A stretch of DNA of 64,000 nucleotides from Noviherbaspirillum sp. UKPF54 (GTDB taxonomy: Bacteria > Pseudomonadota > Gammaproteobacteria > Burkholderiales > Burkholderiaceae_D), in assembly GCF_007874125.1 (NCBI RefSeq), contig NZ_CP040128.1:4216001-4280000 (forward strand), written 5' to 3'. Position 1 is the stretch's first letter. Every line of letters starts with the position of its first letter. Of the stretch, positions 50,540 through 59,888 are shown piece after piece. Both the position numbers and the translations under genes were made by a program. The notes under the pieces were generated by a model. It saw only the letters and a program-made list of their open reading frames with translations, had not been told where the DNA came from and made no database searches.

Positions 50540-50860
50540 TTACATTTCGCCGAAGCCGTAATCGCGTTCCACGCGGGCGATTCTGATCCGGTAGGCGCTG
50601 TACCAGTCGCCGCGCCCGCGCTCTTGCGCCAATTGATGTTCGGCGTTCGCTTTCCATGCCCGGATCGCTTCCGGCGATTCCCAGTACGACACGGTAATGC
50701 CGATGCCGTCGCGCACCGATTCGATGCCGAGAAAGCCCGGCTGCTGTGCCGCCAGCTCGACCATGCGGCGTGCGGTATCGGCATAGCCGTTGTCGCCATC
50801 GGTGCGCAGCGAAGTGAAGATCACGGCGTAATAGGGGGGCTTGGGCATATCGGCAGGCAT
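50540..50860 (-). CDS. Antibiotic biosynthesis monooxygenase (ABM) domain protein
   Basis: A 106-residue ferredoxin-like alpha/beta barrel protein (YYAVIFTSLRTDGDNGY, GFLGIESVR, GITVSYWESPEAIRAWKANAEHQLAQERGR, YSAYRIRIARVERDYGF) of the ABM/heme-degrading-like superfamily. Many act as small oxygenases or are of unknown activity. A perfect AAGGAG six bases before the ATG fixes the start. Its ATG lies 10 bp after the stop of the MBL-fold gene, and the two are one operon. Confidence 0.85.
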   Translation of the reverse strand: MPADMPKPPYYAVIFTSLRTDGDNGYADTARRMVELAAQQPGFLGIESVRDGIGITVSYWESPEAIRAWKANAEHQLAQERGRGDWYSAYRIRIARVERDYGFGEM

Positions 50861-50870
50861 GGACGGCTCC

Positions 50871-51938
50871 TTAGCGGCGGGTACGGAATCGAATGATACC
50901 GTCCGTGCCTGTTTCGCGGCGCAATACGCCATCGAACCACAGCTTGTGCAGGTGCGCCAGCGCCTCGCCCATGGCAAAGGTGAGCTGGTGCGCATCGAGC
51001 GCGCGGCGGAACATGATCGGCACGATGTCCGCCGCCGACCTGGGTGAGGCGCATGCGTCGATCACTTCCGCCAACCGTTCGTCATGATGCGCGACCAGTT
51101 GCCCGATGCGGGTATGCAATCCGGAGAACGGTTTCCCGTGCGATGGCAGTACCAGCGTGTCGGCTGGCAGGTCAGCGTACTTTTTCAGCGAATCAAGGTA
51201 GAGCTGCACCGGGTTAGCTTCCGGTTCGACCGCGAACACCGACACATTGGTCGAAATGCGCGGCAGCACCATGTCGCCGGAAATCAGCATGTTCAGGTCA
51301 GCACAATACAGCGAGGCGTGTTCCGGTGCGTGGCCGAAACCGGTGATGACGCGCCAGTCGTGGCGGCCGATGCGAAATACTTGCCCATCCTGCATGCGGT
51401 GGTAGGACGCGGGCACGGCCGGCACCAGCGTCGGGTAATAGCTCTTGCGGCCCTGCAGCTTCTCGATCAGTTCCGGATCGGTCACGCCGTGGCGCTGGAA
51501 GTGCGGCAGCATCGCAGTGCCGTCCACGCCCGGCAGCGAGGCCGACATCATGCGCGCAAAGCCGTATTCCCCGGTGGTCATCCACAGCGGCGCATTCCAT
51601 CGGCTGCACAGCCAGTCGCTCAGGCCGACGTGGTCCGGGTGGCAGTGGGTGGCGATCACGCGCACGATCGGGCGTCCGGCCAAGCCCTCGGCGAAGACCG
51701 ATTCCCAGGCCGCGCGCGTGGCGTCGTTGGCGATACCGCAGTCGACCACCGTCCATCCCGGCTGCGGGCCGCTGCCGTCGTCGAATTCGTCGGCGATCAG
51801 CCACAGGTTGATATGGTCGAGCGCGAACGGCAGGCCCATGCGCAGCCAGTGCACGCCGGGCGCAATCTCGCGCAGCGCCCCCGGTGCGGGCAGCTGGTCG
51901 CCGAAGGGGTAATGCAGTTGGGATTCCAGCGGATTCAT
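50871..51938 (-). CDS. MBL-fold metallo-hydrolase
   Basis: A 355-residue protein. The zinc site is THCHPDHVG (about 98), with GFGHAPEHASLY, ISGDMVLPRI and LPSHGKPF as the other ligand loops. The region after the MBL domain (about 265-355) has a winged-helix-like C-terminal domain (LGEALAHLHKLWFDGVLRRE), as in LACTB2-related hydrolases. The substrate, a lactone, thioester or phosphodiester, is unknown. It is cotranscribed with the ABM gene. A weak start context precedes the ATG at 51938. The divergent neighbour is liuR. Confidence 0.85.
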   Translation of the reverse strand: MNPLESQLHYPFGDQLPAPGALREIAPGVHWLRMGLPFALDHINLWLIADEFDDGSGPQPGWTVVDCGIANDATRAAWESVFAEGLAGRPIVRVIATHCHPDHVGLSDWLCSRWNAPLWMTTGEYGFARMMSASLPGVDGTAMLPHFQRHGVTDPELIEKLQGRKSYYPTLVPAVPASYHRMQDGQVFRIGRHDWRVITGFGHAPEHASLYCADLNMLISGDMVLPRISTNVSVFAVEPEANPVQLYLDSLKKYADLPADTLVLPSHGKPFSGLHTRIGQLVAHHDERLAEVIDACASPRSAADIVPIMFRRALDAHQLTFAMGEALAHLHKLWFDGVLRRETGTDGIIRFRTRR

Positions 51939-52010
51939 TCAATTCTCTAAAAATCGTTGCAAATCCTGCATGTCCATATGCCGCGGCAGCAGGCTACAAT
52001 ACCGTATCGC

Positions 52011-52026
52011 TTTACGTTAACGTAAA
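52011..52026. promoter_or_regulatory. LiuR-type operator before liuR (TTTACGTTAACGTAAA)
   Basis: A perfect 16-bp palindrome 55 bp before the liuR start, overlapping or following a possible -10 (TACAAT at 51995). It shares the TTTACG half-site with the 22-bp palindrome before ivd. MerR-type LiuR proteins bind such dyads. Confidence 0.7.
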
Positions 52027-52081
52027 CTGCAATCGGATTCCCCGATTCTAAACACAAACCCCAATTACTGCTGGCCGACCC

Positions 52082-52531
52082 ATGCCGACCTACACCATTA
52101 CCGAACTGGCGCGCGAATTCGCCATCACGCCGCGCGCGATCCGCTTCTATGAAGACCAGGGCTTGCTGAGTCCGGCGCGCGAGGGCGCGGGCGGGCGCAC
52201 CCGGGTCTACAGCGCAAGCGAACGCACGCGCCTGAAACTCACCCTGCGCGGCAAGCGGCTCGGCCTGAGCCTGTCGGAAATCAAGGAACTGGTCGACATG
52301 TATGAGTCGCCCAAGGATACCGAGGCGCAGCTGAAGCGCTTTTTGGCGGTGCTGGCCCAGCACCGCGAAACCCTGGAGCGCCAGCGCGAAGACCTGGAAG
52401 TCACGCTCGACGAGATCGCCGCGCACGAAGAGGAATGCAGGCGGCTGCTGGCCGCCGATCAGGCGGAAAAGGACGAAGCAGCCTCTTCCGGGAAAAGGAC
52501 CGGCTCGCGCAAGCTGGAAGATGCGGCCTGA
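52082..52531 (+). CDS. liuR: MerR-family regulator of leucine/isovalerate degradation
   Basis: A 149-residue MerR-type regulator. The N-terminal winged HTH (YTITELAREFAITPRAIRFYEDQGLLSP, RVYSASERTRLKLTLRGKRLGLSL) is followed by a dimerising coiled coil (about 85-125). There is no Cys effector site, so it does not sense metals. The Arg/Glu-rich C-terminus is as in LiuR. It lies immediately before ivd. Perfect palindromes flank it on both sides, so it should repress or activate both itself and the ivd cluster in response to a branched acyl-CoA. Confidence 0.85.
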   Translation: MPTYTITELAREFAITPRAIRFYEDQGLLSPAREGAGGRTRVYSASERTRLKLTLRGKRLGLSLSEIKELVDMYESPKDTEAQLKRFLAVLAQHRETLERQREDLEVTLDEIAAHEEECRRLLAADQAEKDEAASSGKRTGSRKLEDAA

Positions 52532-52565
52532 GCGGCAGTTTGATGTGCATCGTTAGCTGATTTAC

Positions 52566-52600
52566 TTTACGTTTACGTAAACGTAAATTAGAAGTATTAT
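52566..52600 (+). promoter_or_regulatory. LiuR-type operator overlapping the ivd promoter
   Basis: The perfect 22-bp palindrome with TTTACGTTTAC as left arm lies at 52566-52587. Within it TTTACG (52572-52577) can serve as -35, and after 17 bp TATTAT (52595-52600) as -10. A regulator bound here would cover the -35 element. The start codon of ivd is 31 bp further on. Confidence 0.75.
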
Positions 52601-52630
52601 TTGCCCAACTTCCAACAACACGAGGATGAC

Positions 52631-53815
52631 ATGCTCCATTTGCCCGGCTTGACCTTTGATCACGGCGAAGATATCGCGGCGCTGCGCGCCACCGTGCAGC
52701 AATTCGCACAATCCGAAATCGCACCGCGCGCGGGTGAAATCGACCGCAGCGACCAGTTCCCGATGGATTTGTGGCGCAAGATGGGCGAACTCGGCTTGCT
52801 CGGCGTGACCGTCGGCGAGGAGTACGGCGGCACCGACATGGGTTACCTCGCGCACATCGTCGCGATGGAGGAAATTTCGCGCGCCTCGGCCTCGGTCGGC
52901 CTGTCGTACGGCGCGCATTCCAACCTGTGCGTCAACCAGATCAAGCGCAACGGCACCGAAGAGCAGAAACAGAAATACCTGCCCAAGCTGATTTCCGGCG
53001 AATACGTTGGTGCGCTGGCAATGTCGGAACCGAACGCCGGCTCCGACGTGGTCAGCATGAAGCTGCGCGCCGACTTCAAGGGCGACCGCTGGGTCTTGAA
53101 TGGCAGCAAGATGTGGATCACCAACGGGCCGGATGCGGACGTGCTGGTGGTATACGCCAAGAACGATCTCGAAGCGGGTCCGCGCGGCATGACCGCCTTC
53201 CTGGTCGAAAAGAACTTCAAGGGTTTTTCGGTCGCGCAAAAGCTCGACAAGCTCGGCATGCGCGGCTCGCACACCGGTGAACTGGTGTTCCAGGACTGCG
53301 AAGTGCCGGCCGAAAACGTGCTGGGCGGCCTGGGCAAGGGCGTCAATGTGCTGATGTCCGGTCTCGACTTCGAGCGCACGGTGCTGTCCGGCGGACCGCT
53401 GGGAATCATGGATGCCTGCATGGATGTCGTGGTGCCATACATCCACGAGCGCAAGCAGTTCGGCCAGCCGATCGGCGAATTCCAGCTCATGCAGGGCAAG
53501 ATCGCCGACATGTATTCGACCATGATGGCGTGCAAGGCCTACGTCTACGCCGTCGGCCAGGCTTGTGATCGGGCGAAGACGCCGGAGCAAGTGCGCGCGC
53601 TGCGCAAGGATGCCGCCGGCGCCATCCTGTATTCTGCGGAAAAGGCGACCTGGATGGCGGGCGAAGCGATCCAGACGCTGGGAGGCAATGGCTACATCAA
53701 CGAAAACCCGACCGGCCGCCTGTGGCGCGATGCCAAGCTCTACGAGATCGGTGCCGGCACCAGTGAAATCCGGCGCATGCTGATCGGCCGCGAGCTGTTC
53801 GCCGAGACCCGCTAG
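52631..53815 (+). CDS. liuA: Isovaleryl-CoA dehydrogenase
   Basis: A 394-residue FAD-dependent acyl-CoA dehydrogenase that makes 3-methylcrotonyl-CoA from isovaleryl-CoA in leucine breakdown. The start [15 protein letters not shown] and the sequence [24 protein letters not shown] and [28 protein letters not shown] match IVD closely. The FAD loop [36 protein letters not shown] is near the C-terminus. The ATG at 52631, with GAGG 5 bases upstream, is preferred over 52601. It is first in a long plus-strand cluster controlled by LiuR. Confidence 0.93.
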   Translation: MLHLPGLTFDHGEDIAALRATVQQFAQSEIAPRAGEIDRSDQFPMDLWRKMGELGLLGVTVGEEYGGTDMGYLAHIVAMEEISRASASVGLSYGAHSNLCVNQIKRNGTEEQKQKYLPKLISGEYVGALAMSEPNAGSDVVSMKLRADFKGDRWVLNGSKMWITNGPDADVLVVYAKNDLEAGPRGMTAFLVEKNFKGFSVAQKLDKLGMRGSHTGELVFQDCEVPAENVLGGLGKGVNVLMSGLDFERTVLSGGPLGIMDACMDVVVPYIHERKQFGQPIGEFQLMQGKIADMYSTMMACKAYVYAVGQACDRAKTPEQVRALRKDAAGAILYSAEKATWMAGEAIQTLGGNGYINENPTGRLWRDAKLYEIGAGTSEIRRMLIGRELFAETR

Positions 53816-53952
53816 GAACGTGCATCCCCTGCCGCCCGCGCCGCCTATGCGGTGCGTTGCGGCAAAGGCAAGGCGCCGGTCTTGCGTCATGCGCAGCAGC
53901 CGCAGGTAATTCGCTACACTGGAGGTTTGGAAAACAAACCGAGCACGCACCC

Positions 53953-55746
53953 ATGCCGCACACCGCATTTCCCAAACTCCTGTCCTCGCAGATCGCATTC
54001 GACATCGCGCGCACCATCCTGGACGGCTTCGACAAGCATTACCGCCTGTTTCGTGCCGAAAGCCAGGATGCCAAGCGTTATTTCGAAACCTGCGACTGGA
54101 AGACCGCGCAGGTCAAGGCGCGCGATCGCATCGCCTACTACGATGCGCGGGTGCAGGAGTGCGTGCAGATGCTGGAAGACGAATACGACCCGGAGGAAAT
54201 CGGCGACGAGGTGTGGCGCGAGGTGAAGCTGCACTACATCGGCTTGCTGATCAACCACAAGCAGCCGGAGCTGGCCGAAACCTTTTTCAATTCGGTGTGC
54301 TGCAATATCCTGCACCGCACCTATTTTCACAACGATTTCATCTTCGTGCGGCCGGCGGTGGCGACCGAATATATCGAACCGGAAGACGGGCAGCCGACCT
54401 ACCGCGTGTATTATCCGGCCACCGACGGGCTGCGCTATACGTTGAAGCGCATCATCACCAATTTCCAGCTGTCGCCGAGGTTCGCCGACCTCGACCGCGA
54501 TGTCGCCTTCGTGGAAACGCGCATGCGCGCCATGTTCGGCAGCGACCTCTTGGAGCCGAACCACCAGATCCAGGTGCTGTCTTCCCTGTTTTATCGCAAC
54601 AAGGGCGCGTACATCGTCGGCAAGGGCATCAACGGCAACCGCATCTATCCGTTCGTGGTGCCGATCCTCTATAACCGCAAGCGCGAGCTGATCCTCGACA
54701 CCGTGCTGTTCGACCCGACCCTGATCACGGTGCTGTTCTCGTTTACCCGCGCCTATTTCATGGTTGACATGGAAGTGCCGTCGGCCTATGTGCAGTTTTT
54801 GCGCACCCTGATGCCGTACAAGCCGAGGAGCGAGATCTATACCATCCTCGGCTTGCAAAAGCAGGGCAAGGCCGCGTTCTACCGCGACTACCTGCACCAC
54901 TTGCATCATTCGTCGGACTGCTTCGAAGTCGCGCCCGGCATCCGCGGCCTGGTGATGGTGGTATTCGCGCTGCCGTCCTTCCCGTATGTGTTCAAGGTGA
55001 TCAAGGATCATTTCCCTCCACCCAAGGAAACCTCGCGCGCGCAGGTCAAGGAAAAATACCTGCTGGTGAAACAGCACGACCGCGTGGGGCGCATGGCCGA
55101 CACGCTTGAGTATTCGAACGTCGCCTTCCCGCGCTCCCGCTTTTCCGACGACCTGCTGGCCGAGCTGAAGGAAGTCGCGCCCTCGATCGTCGAGGAGGAC
55201 GGCAACGAAATCATCATCAAGCACCTGTACATCGAGCGGCGCATGGTGCCGCTCAACATCTGGCTGACCGAGGCGGAAAAGCGCGGCGACCATGCCGCCG
55301 TCGAGCGCGGCGTGGTCGAATACGGCAATGCGATCAAGGACCTGGTCGGCGTGAACATCTTCCCGGGCGACATGCTGTACAAGAATTTCGGCGTGACCAA
55401 GCACGGGCGCGTGGTGTTTTACGACTACGACGAGATCGAATACATCACCGACTGCAACTTCCGCACGATCCCCGCGCCGCGCAACGAGGAAGACGAGATG
55501 GCGAGCGAGCCATGGTATCCGGTGGCAAAGAACGACGTGTTCCCGGAACAGTTTGGCACTTTCTTGCTCGGCAATCCGGAAGTCAGGAAATATTTCATGA
55601 AGCACCATGCCGATCTGCTCACCCCGCAGTACTGGCAAAACGCGAAGCAGCGCCTGCTGGACGGCCATGTCGAAGACGTGTTCCCGTATCCGCAGGAATT
55701 GCGCTTCAGTTACAAACCTGTGGCTCCCGCGGCGCAGGCTGCCTGA
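53953..55746 (+). CDS. aceK: Isocitrate dehydrogenase kinase/phosphatase
   Basis: A 597-residue bifunctional enzyme that inactivates isocitrate dehydrogenase by phosphorylation and reactivates it, steering carbon into the glyoxylate bypass. The regulatory N-terminal domain (about 1-310) precedes a protein-kinase-like domain with the ATP loop [13 protein letters not shown], the Lys of [11 protein letters not shown] and the catalytic/metal [14 protein letters not shown] (about 475). Family length is about 570-600. Only a 137-bp gap separates it from ivd. The ATG at 53953 fits the family; the preceding in-frame region is not conserved in style. It is unusual in lying within a leucine cluster. 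Confidence 0.95.
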   Translation: MPHTAFPKLLSSQIAFDIARTILDGFDKHYRLFRAESQDAKRYFETCDWKTAQVKARDRIAYYDARVQECVQMLEDEYDPEEIGDEVWREVKLHYIGLLINHKQPELAETFFNSVCCNILHRTYFHNDFIFVRPAVATEYIEPEDGQPTYRVYYPATDGLRYTLKRIITNFQLSPRFADLDRDVAFVETRMRAMFGSDLLEPNHQIQVLSSLFYRNKGAYIVGKGINGNRIYPFVVPILYNRKRELILDTVLFDPTLITVLFSFTRAYFMVDMEVPSAYVQFLRTLMPYKPRSEIYTILGLQKQGKAAFYRDYLHHLHHSSDCFEVAPGIRGLVMVVFALPSFPYVFKVIKDHFPPPKETSRAQVKEKYLLVKQHDRVGRMADTLEYSNVAFPRSRFSDDLLAELKEVAPSIVEEDGNEIIIKHLYIERRMVPLNIWLTEAEKRGDHAAVERGVVEYGNAIKDLVGVNIFPGDMLYKNFGVTKHGRVVFYDYDEIEYITDCNFRTIPAPRNEEDEMASEPWYPVAKNDVFPEQFGTFLLGNPEVRKYFMKHHADLLTPQYWQNAKQRLLDGHVEDVFPYPQELRFSYKPVAPAAQAA

Positions 55747-55768
55747 GCTTACTTATTGGAGAACTTCG

Positions 55769-56950
55769 ATGAACGATCCGATTGTTATTGTTGGCGCCGC
55801 CCGCACCCCGATGGGCGCTTTCCAAGGCGATTTTTCGGCGCTGTCGGCCAATGATCTGGGCGCGGTTGCGATCCGCGCGGCCGTCGAGCGAGCGGGGTTG
55901 GAGCCGCAATACGTGAACGAAGTCTTGTTCGGCAATTGTCTGATGGCGGGGCAGGGCCAGGCACCGGCGCGCCAGGCCGCGATCAAGGCCGGCATGCCGC
56001 TATCGGCCGGCGCGGTCACGCTGTCGAAGATGTGCGGCTCGGCCATGAAGGCGGCCATGATCGGCTACGACTCGCTGCTGGCCGGCAGCAATGAGGTGGT
56101 GGTGGCGGGCGGCATGGAATCGATGACCAATGCGCCCTACCTGATCCCGAAGGCGCGCGGCGGCTATCGCATCGGCCACGCGATGATGTATGACCACATG
56201 ATGCTGGACGGCCTGGAAGACGCGTATGAAAAGGGCCGCTCGATGGGCACCTTCGGCGAGGAATGCGCGGCGAAATACCAGTTCAGCCGCGAGGCGCAGG
56301 ATGCGTTTGCGATCGAATCGGTCAAGCGCGCGCAGGCCGCGACTAATGACGGATCCTTCAAGTGGGAAATCGCGCCGGTGACCGTGGCCGGCAAGGGCGG
56401 CGACGTGGTTATCGACAAGGACGAGGGACCGTTGAAAGCCAGGCTGGACAAGATTCCGACCCTGAAACCGGCGTTCAAGAAGGACGGCACGATCACCGCC
56501 GCATCGTCGTCGTCGATCAACGACGGCGCGGCGGCGCTGGTGCTGATGCGCGAATCGACCGCGAAAAAGCTCGGCTGCACGCCGATTGCGCGCGTGCTGG
56601 GACATGCGACGCATTCGCAGGAGCCCAACTGGTTCACGACCGCGCCGGTCGGCGCAATCGACAAGCTGTACAAGAAGCTCGGCCTCACCACCAAGGATAT
56701 CGACCTGTTCGAGATCAACGAGGCATTCGCGGTGGTGCCGATGGCGGCGATGCGCGATCACGGCATTGCGCACGAGAAGATCAACATCCACGGCGGCGCT
56801 TGCGCGCTCGGGCATCCGATCGGCGCATCCGGCGCACGCATCATCGTATCTCTGATCGGCGCGCTGAAGAAGACCGGCGGCCGGCTGGGCGTGGCGTCGC
56901 TGTGCATCGGCGGCGGCGAAGGCACGGCCATGGCGATCGAGCTGGTGTGA
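55769..56950 (+). CDS. Acetyl-CoA C-acetyltransferase (thiolase)
   Basis: A 393-residue thiolase that splits acetoacetyl-CoA or joins two acetyl-CoA. The first catalytic Cys is in LSKMCGSAMKAA (about 88), NEAFAVVP has the Asn-Glu, GGACALGHPIGASG the His, and CIGGGEGTA the second Cys (about 380). It completes leucine catabolism to acetyl-CoA or feeds PHB synthesis. The start has GGAGA upstream and lies 22 bp after aceK. A strong terminator follows the gene, so the following genes may have their own promoter. Confidence 0.92.
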   Translation: MNDPIVIVGAARTPMGAFQGDFSALSANDLGAVAIRAAVERAGLEPQYVNEVLFGNCLMAGQGQAPARQAAIKAGMPLSAGAVTLSKMCGSAMKAAMIGYDSLLAGSNEVVVAGGMESMTNAPYLIPKARGGYRIGHAMMYDHMMLDGLEDAYEKGRSMGTFGEECAAKYQFSREAQDAFAIESVKRAQAATNDGSFKWEIAPVTVAGKGGDVVIDKDEGPLKARLDKIPTLKPAFKKDGTITAASSSSINDGAAALVLMRESTAKKLGCTPIARVLGHATHSQEPNWFTTAPVGAIDKLYKKLGLTTKDIDLFEINEAFAVVPMAAMRDHGIAHEKINIHGGACALGHPIGASGARIIVSLIGALKKTGGRLGVASLCIGGGEGTAMAIELV

Positions 56951-56960
56951 TCTGGCGGTA

Positions 56961-56996
56961 GCTCCCTTTCCCACGGGGGAAAGGGAGCGGTTTTTT
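56961..56996 (+). terminator. Rho-independent terminator after the thiolase gene
   Basis: The 12-bp perfect stem GCTCCCTTTCCC/GGGAAAGGGAGC has an ACGG loop and is followed by GGTTTTTT, 10 bp after the stop. Confidence 0.93.
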
Positions 56997-57032
56997 CCGA
57001 ACGCATGTTAATCAGTACTGACGAGGTCCATC

Positions 57033-57701
57033 ATGCCTACCGCACTCATCATCGGCGCCTCGCGCGGCATCGGCCATGAATTCGTACGCCAGCTGAGAGC
57101 CGGCAACTGGAAGGTGTTCGCCACCGCGCGCAGCGACGAGGCGCTGGCGGAATTGCGCACGCTCGGCGCCGAAGCGCTCAAGCTCGACGTCACCAGGCCG
57201 GAATCGCTGGCAGGGCTGGGCTGGCAGCTCGACGGCGAAAAGCTGGACCTGGCCGTCTATGTGGCAGGCGTGTTCGGTTCGCGCGACGGCGCGACCGTCT
57301 CTCCGACGGCCGAGGAATTCGACCGCGTCATGCATACCAACGTGCTGGGCGCGATGCAGGCCATCCCGCTGGTGGCGCCCATGGTCGAGGCCGCGCAGGG
57401 CAGGTTCGGCTTCCTGTCGAGCGGCATGGCCAGCATCGGCGAGGTCGAATCGAGTTACGGCTGGGTGTACCGGGCGTCGAAGGCGGCCCTGAACATGGTG
57501 ATGAAAAGCGCGTCGCTCGATTATCCGCAGGCCACCTTCGTTGCCCTCGACCCCGGCTGGGTGCGCACCGACATGGGCGGCGAGAATGCGCCGACCACCG
57601 TCGAAGAAAGCGTTTCGGGATTGCTGCAGGTGCTACAGGGGCTGGACAAGAGCGATAGCGGCACGTTCCGCAACCGCGCCGACCGCGAACGGGCGTGGTG
57701 A
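57033..57701 (+). CDS. Short-chain dehydrogenase/reductase (CsgA-like)
   Basis: A 222-residue SDR. GASRGIGHEFVRQL is the cofactor loop, and the conserved Asn region reads YVAGVF instead of NNAG. The catalytic Ser is in LSSGMAS and Tyr-x3-Lys in YRASKAA. C-terminal MGGENAPTTVEESV matches the CsgA/YwfD-like branch, where members are cytosolic oxidoreductases of unknown substrate. No strong ribosome site was seen. The acyl-CoA dehydrogenase starts 19 bp after the stop, so they are in one operon. Confidence 0.85.
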   Translation: MPTALIIGASRGIGHEFVRQLRAGNWKVFATARSDEALAELRTLGAEALKLDVTRPESLAGLGWQLDGEKLDLAVYVAGVFGSRDGATVSPTAEEFDRVMHTNVLGAMQAIPLVAPMVEAAQGRFGFLSSGMASIGEVESSYGWVYRASKAALNMVMKSASLDYPQATFVALDPGWVRTDMGGENAPTTVEESVSGLLQVLQGLDKSDSGTFRNRADRERAW

Positions 57702-57720
57702 TAAAAATAACGGGGGAGAC

Positions 57721-58851
57721 ATGGTTTTATCCGAACAGCATGAAATGATCCGGGACGCACTGCGCGCCTTTGCGCAGGAGCGGCTCGCGCCGCATGCCGC
57801 GCGCTGGGACAAGGAACACCACTTTCCGAAGGACGAACTGAAGGGCTTGGCGCAGCTCGGCGCATTCGGCGTGGCCGTTCCCGAAGAACTGGGCGGCGCC
57901 GGCCTGGACTATGTGTCGCTGGCGCTGGTACTGGAAGAAATCGCAGCCGGCGATGGCGGCACCTCGACCGTCATCTCGGTCAACAACTGCCCGGTATGCA
58001 GCATCGCAATGATGTATGCGAACGAGGCGCAGAAGGAGCAATGGTTGAAGCCGCTGGCGGCAGGCGCAATGCTCGGCGCATTCTGCCTGACCGAGCCGCA
58101 CGTGGGCAGCGACGCCTCCGCGCTGCGCACGACGGCCACGCGTGACGGCGACCATTACGTGCTCAACGGCGTGAAGCAGTTCATCACCAGCGGCAAGCAT
58201 GCCGATGTTGCCATCGTCATGGCGGTCACCGACAAGGCCGCCGGCAAGAAGGGCATCAGCGCGTTCTGGGTGCCGACCAATACGCCCGGCTACGTGGTCG
58301 CCCGGCTGGAAGAAAAGATGGGCCAGCACTCGTCGGACACCGCGCAGATCCTGTTCGAGGATTGCCGCATCCCGGCGCAGAATCTGATCGGCGAGGAAGG
58401 GCAGGGCTACAAGATCGCCCTGTCGGGCCTGGAAGGCGGGCGCATCGGCATCGCCTCGCAGTCGGTCGGCATGGCGCGCGCCGCGTTCGAGGCGGCGCTG
58501 GCATATGCGAAGGAGCGCACCAGCTTCGGTAAACCGTTGTTCGAGCACCAGGCGGTGCAGTTCAAGCTGTCGGAGATGGCAACCCAGATCGAGGCGGCGC
58601 GCCAGCTGATCTGGCATGCGGCCAGCCTGAAGGACGCCGGCAAGCCGTGTCTCAAGGAAGCGGCGATGGCGAAACTGTTTGCCAGCGAAATGGCCGAGCG
58701 CGTCTGCTCCGATGCGATCCAGATCCATGGCGGCTACGGCTATGTCAGCGACTTCCCGGTGGAGCGGATTTACCGCGACGTGCGGGTGTGCCAGATCTAC
58801 GAGGGCACCAGCGACATTCAGAAAATCCTGATCGGCCGCGCGCTGGCCTGA
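57721..58851 (+). CDS. Acyl-CoA dehydrogenase
   Basis: A 376-residue FAD-dependent acyl-CoA dehydrogenase. FCLTEPHVGSDASALRT, GVKQFITSGKHADV, the acyl-binding loop MGQHSSDTAQILFEDCRIP and the C-terminal FAD segment IQIHGGYGYVSDFPVERIYRDVRVCQIYEGTSDIQK are all present. The Glu of the last segment (YEGTSD, about 364) is the usual catalytic base. It is typical of short-chain or short/branched-chain enzymes. The ribosome site GGGGGAG precedes the ATG. It is next to an SDR and an isomerase-like gene. Confidence 0.92.
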   Translation: MVLSEQHEMIRDALRAFAQERLAPHAARWDKEHHFPKDELKGLAQLGAFGVAVPEELGGAGLDYVSLALVLEEIAAGDGGTSTVISVNNCPVCSIAMMYANEAQKEQWLKPLAAGAMLGAFCLTEPHVGSDASALRTTATRDGDHYVLNGVKQFITSGKHADVAIVMAVTDKAAGKKGISAFWVPTNTPGYVVARLEEKMGQHSSDTAQILFEDCRIPAQNLIGEEGQGYKIALSGLEGGRIGIASQSVGMARAAFEAALAYAKERTSFGKPLFEHQAVQFKLSEMATQIEAARQLIWHAASLKDAGKPCLKEAAMAKLFASEMAERVCSDAIQIHGGYGYVSDFPVERIYRDVRVCQIYEGTSDIQKILIGRALA

Positions 58852-58867
58852 TTATCGAGAGGGAATC

Positions 58868-59473
58868 ATGAGTAAGCCGATCGACTTCTATTTCGATTTT
58901 TCTTCGCCCTACGGTTATTTCGCGTCGACCCGCATCGATCAGCTCGCCGAGCGTTACGGTCGCGCGGTGAAATGGCATCCGCTTTTACTCGGCGTGATCT
59001 TCAAGACCACCGGCGGCGCGCCGCTGCCGGCAGTGCCGCTGAAAGGGGACTACGCATTCCGCGATTTCGAGCGCACCGCGCGCTTTCACGACATTCCCTA
59101 TGCCCGGCCGGAACTGTTTCCGCTGCCGACGCAACTGGCGGCGCGCGCAATGCTGTGGATTGAGCAAAGCCAGGGCGAAGCCAAGGCGGTGGAATTCGCA
59201 AAAGCGGTCTATCGCGCGTACTTTGCCGACGGCAAGAAGATCATCGACCCCGACGTGATCGGCCCGCTCGCGTCAGCCATCGGCATCGACGCCGGAGCGT
59301 TGGTCGACGGCGCCAACGGCGCGGATATCAAGGAGCGCCTGCGAGTCGACATCGAGGCGGCGGTCGCGCGCGGCGTGTTCGGTTCGCCCTTCGTGATCGT
59401 CGACGACGAGCCGTTCTGGGGCTTTGACCGCTTCGATCAGGTGGAGGCGTATCTGAAGAATGGAAAAATCTGA
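58868..59473 (+). CDS. 2-hydroxychromene-2-carboxylate isomerase-like protein (DsbA/GST-kappa family)
   Basis: A 201-residue cytosolic thioredoxin-fold protein. YFDFSSPYGYFAS (Ser about 12) is the glutathione-binding start of the kappa GST/HCCA isomerase family, and GVFGSPFVIVDDEPFWGFDR is the C-terminal cis-Pro region. The sequence KWHPLLLGVIFKTTGG is typical. HCCA isomerases act in naphthalene breakdown, but many are found elsewhere with unknown substrates. It starts 16 bp after the acyl-CoA dehydrogenase with GAGGG upstream. Confidence 0.87.
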   Translation: MSKPIDFYFDFSSPYGYFASTRIDQLAERYGRAVKWHPLLLGVIFKTTGGAPLPAVPLKGDYAFRDFERTARFHDIPYARPELFPLPTQLAARAMLWIEQSQGEAKAVEFAKAVYRAYFADGKKIIDPDVIGPLASAIGIDAGALVDGANGADIKERLRVDIEAAVARGVFGSPFVIVDDEPFWGFDRFDQVEAYLKNGKI

Positions 59474-59486
59474 CAGGGAGACAGCG

Positions 59487-59888
59487 ATGCCGATGAAAAA
59501 AGGTTACAAGGCGCTGGTCGACGAAGCGATGGCGCAAGTGAAGACCTACACCGTGGAGCAGGCGCGCGCCAAGCTCGACGATCCCAACGTGCAGTTCGTC
59601 GACGTGCGCGACGTGCGCGAGCTGGAGCGCGAAGGCATCATCCCCGGTGCATATCCGGCGCCGCGCGGGATGATCGAGTTCTGGGTCGATCCGGAGTCTC
59701 CCTATTTCAAGCCGGTGTTCGGGGAAAACAAGGAATTCATCTTCTTTTGCGCGGCCGGCTGGCGCAGCGCGCTGACCACCAAGACGGTGCAGGACATGGG
59801 GATGGAAAACGTCGCGCATATCGAAGGCGGCTTCGGCGCGTGGAAGAAGGCCGGGGCGCCGGTGGCAGAGAAAGTGAAGAAAGTCTGA
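59487..59888 (+). CDS. Rhodanese-like sulfurtransferase domain protein
   Basis: A 133-residue single rhodanese domain. FVDVRDVRELEREG is the CH2A motif and FFCAAGWRSALTTKTV carries the active Cys (about 97) with the expected loop. It would move sulfane sulfur or bind a thiol. The start at 59487 has GGGAGA upstream. The stop overlaps the start of the HAD gene (TGATG), so translation is coupled. Its role in the acyl-CoA cluster is not clear. Confidence 0.88.
   Translation: MPMKKGYKALVDEAMAQVKTYTVEQARAKLDDPNVQFVDVRDVRELEREGIIPGAYPAPRGMIEFWVDPESPYFKPVFGENKEFIFFCAAGWRSALTTKTVQDMGMENVAHIEGGFGAWKKAGAPVAEKVKKV

Noticed and set aside
53914..55668. 584-residue open frame antisense to aceK
   Set aside because: Antisense shadow of aceK; composition His/Val/Arg/Gln biased, no start context.
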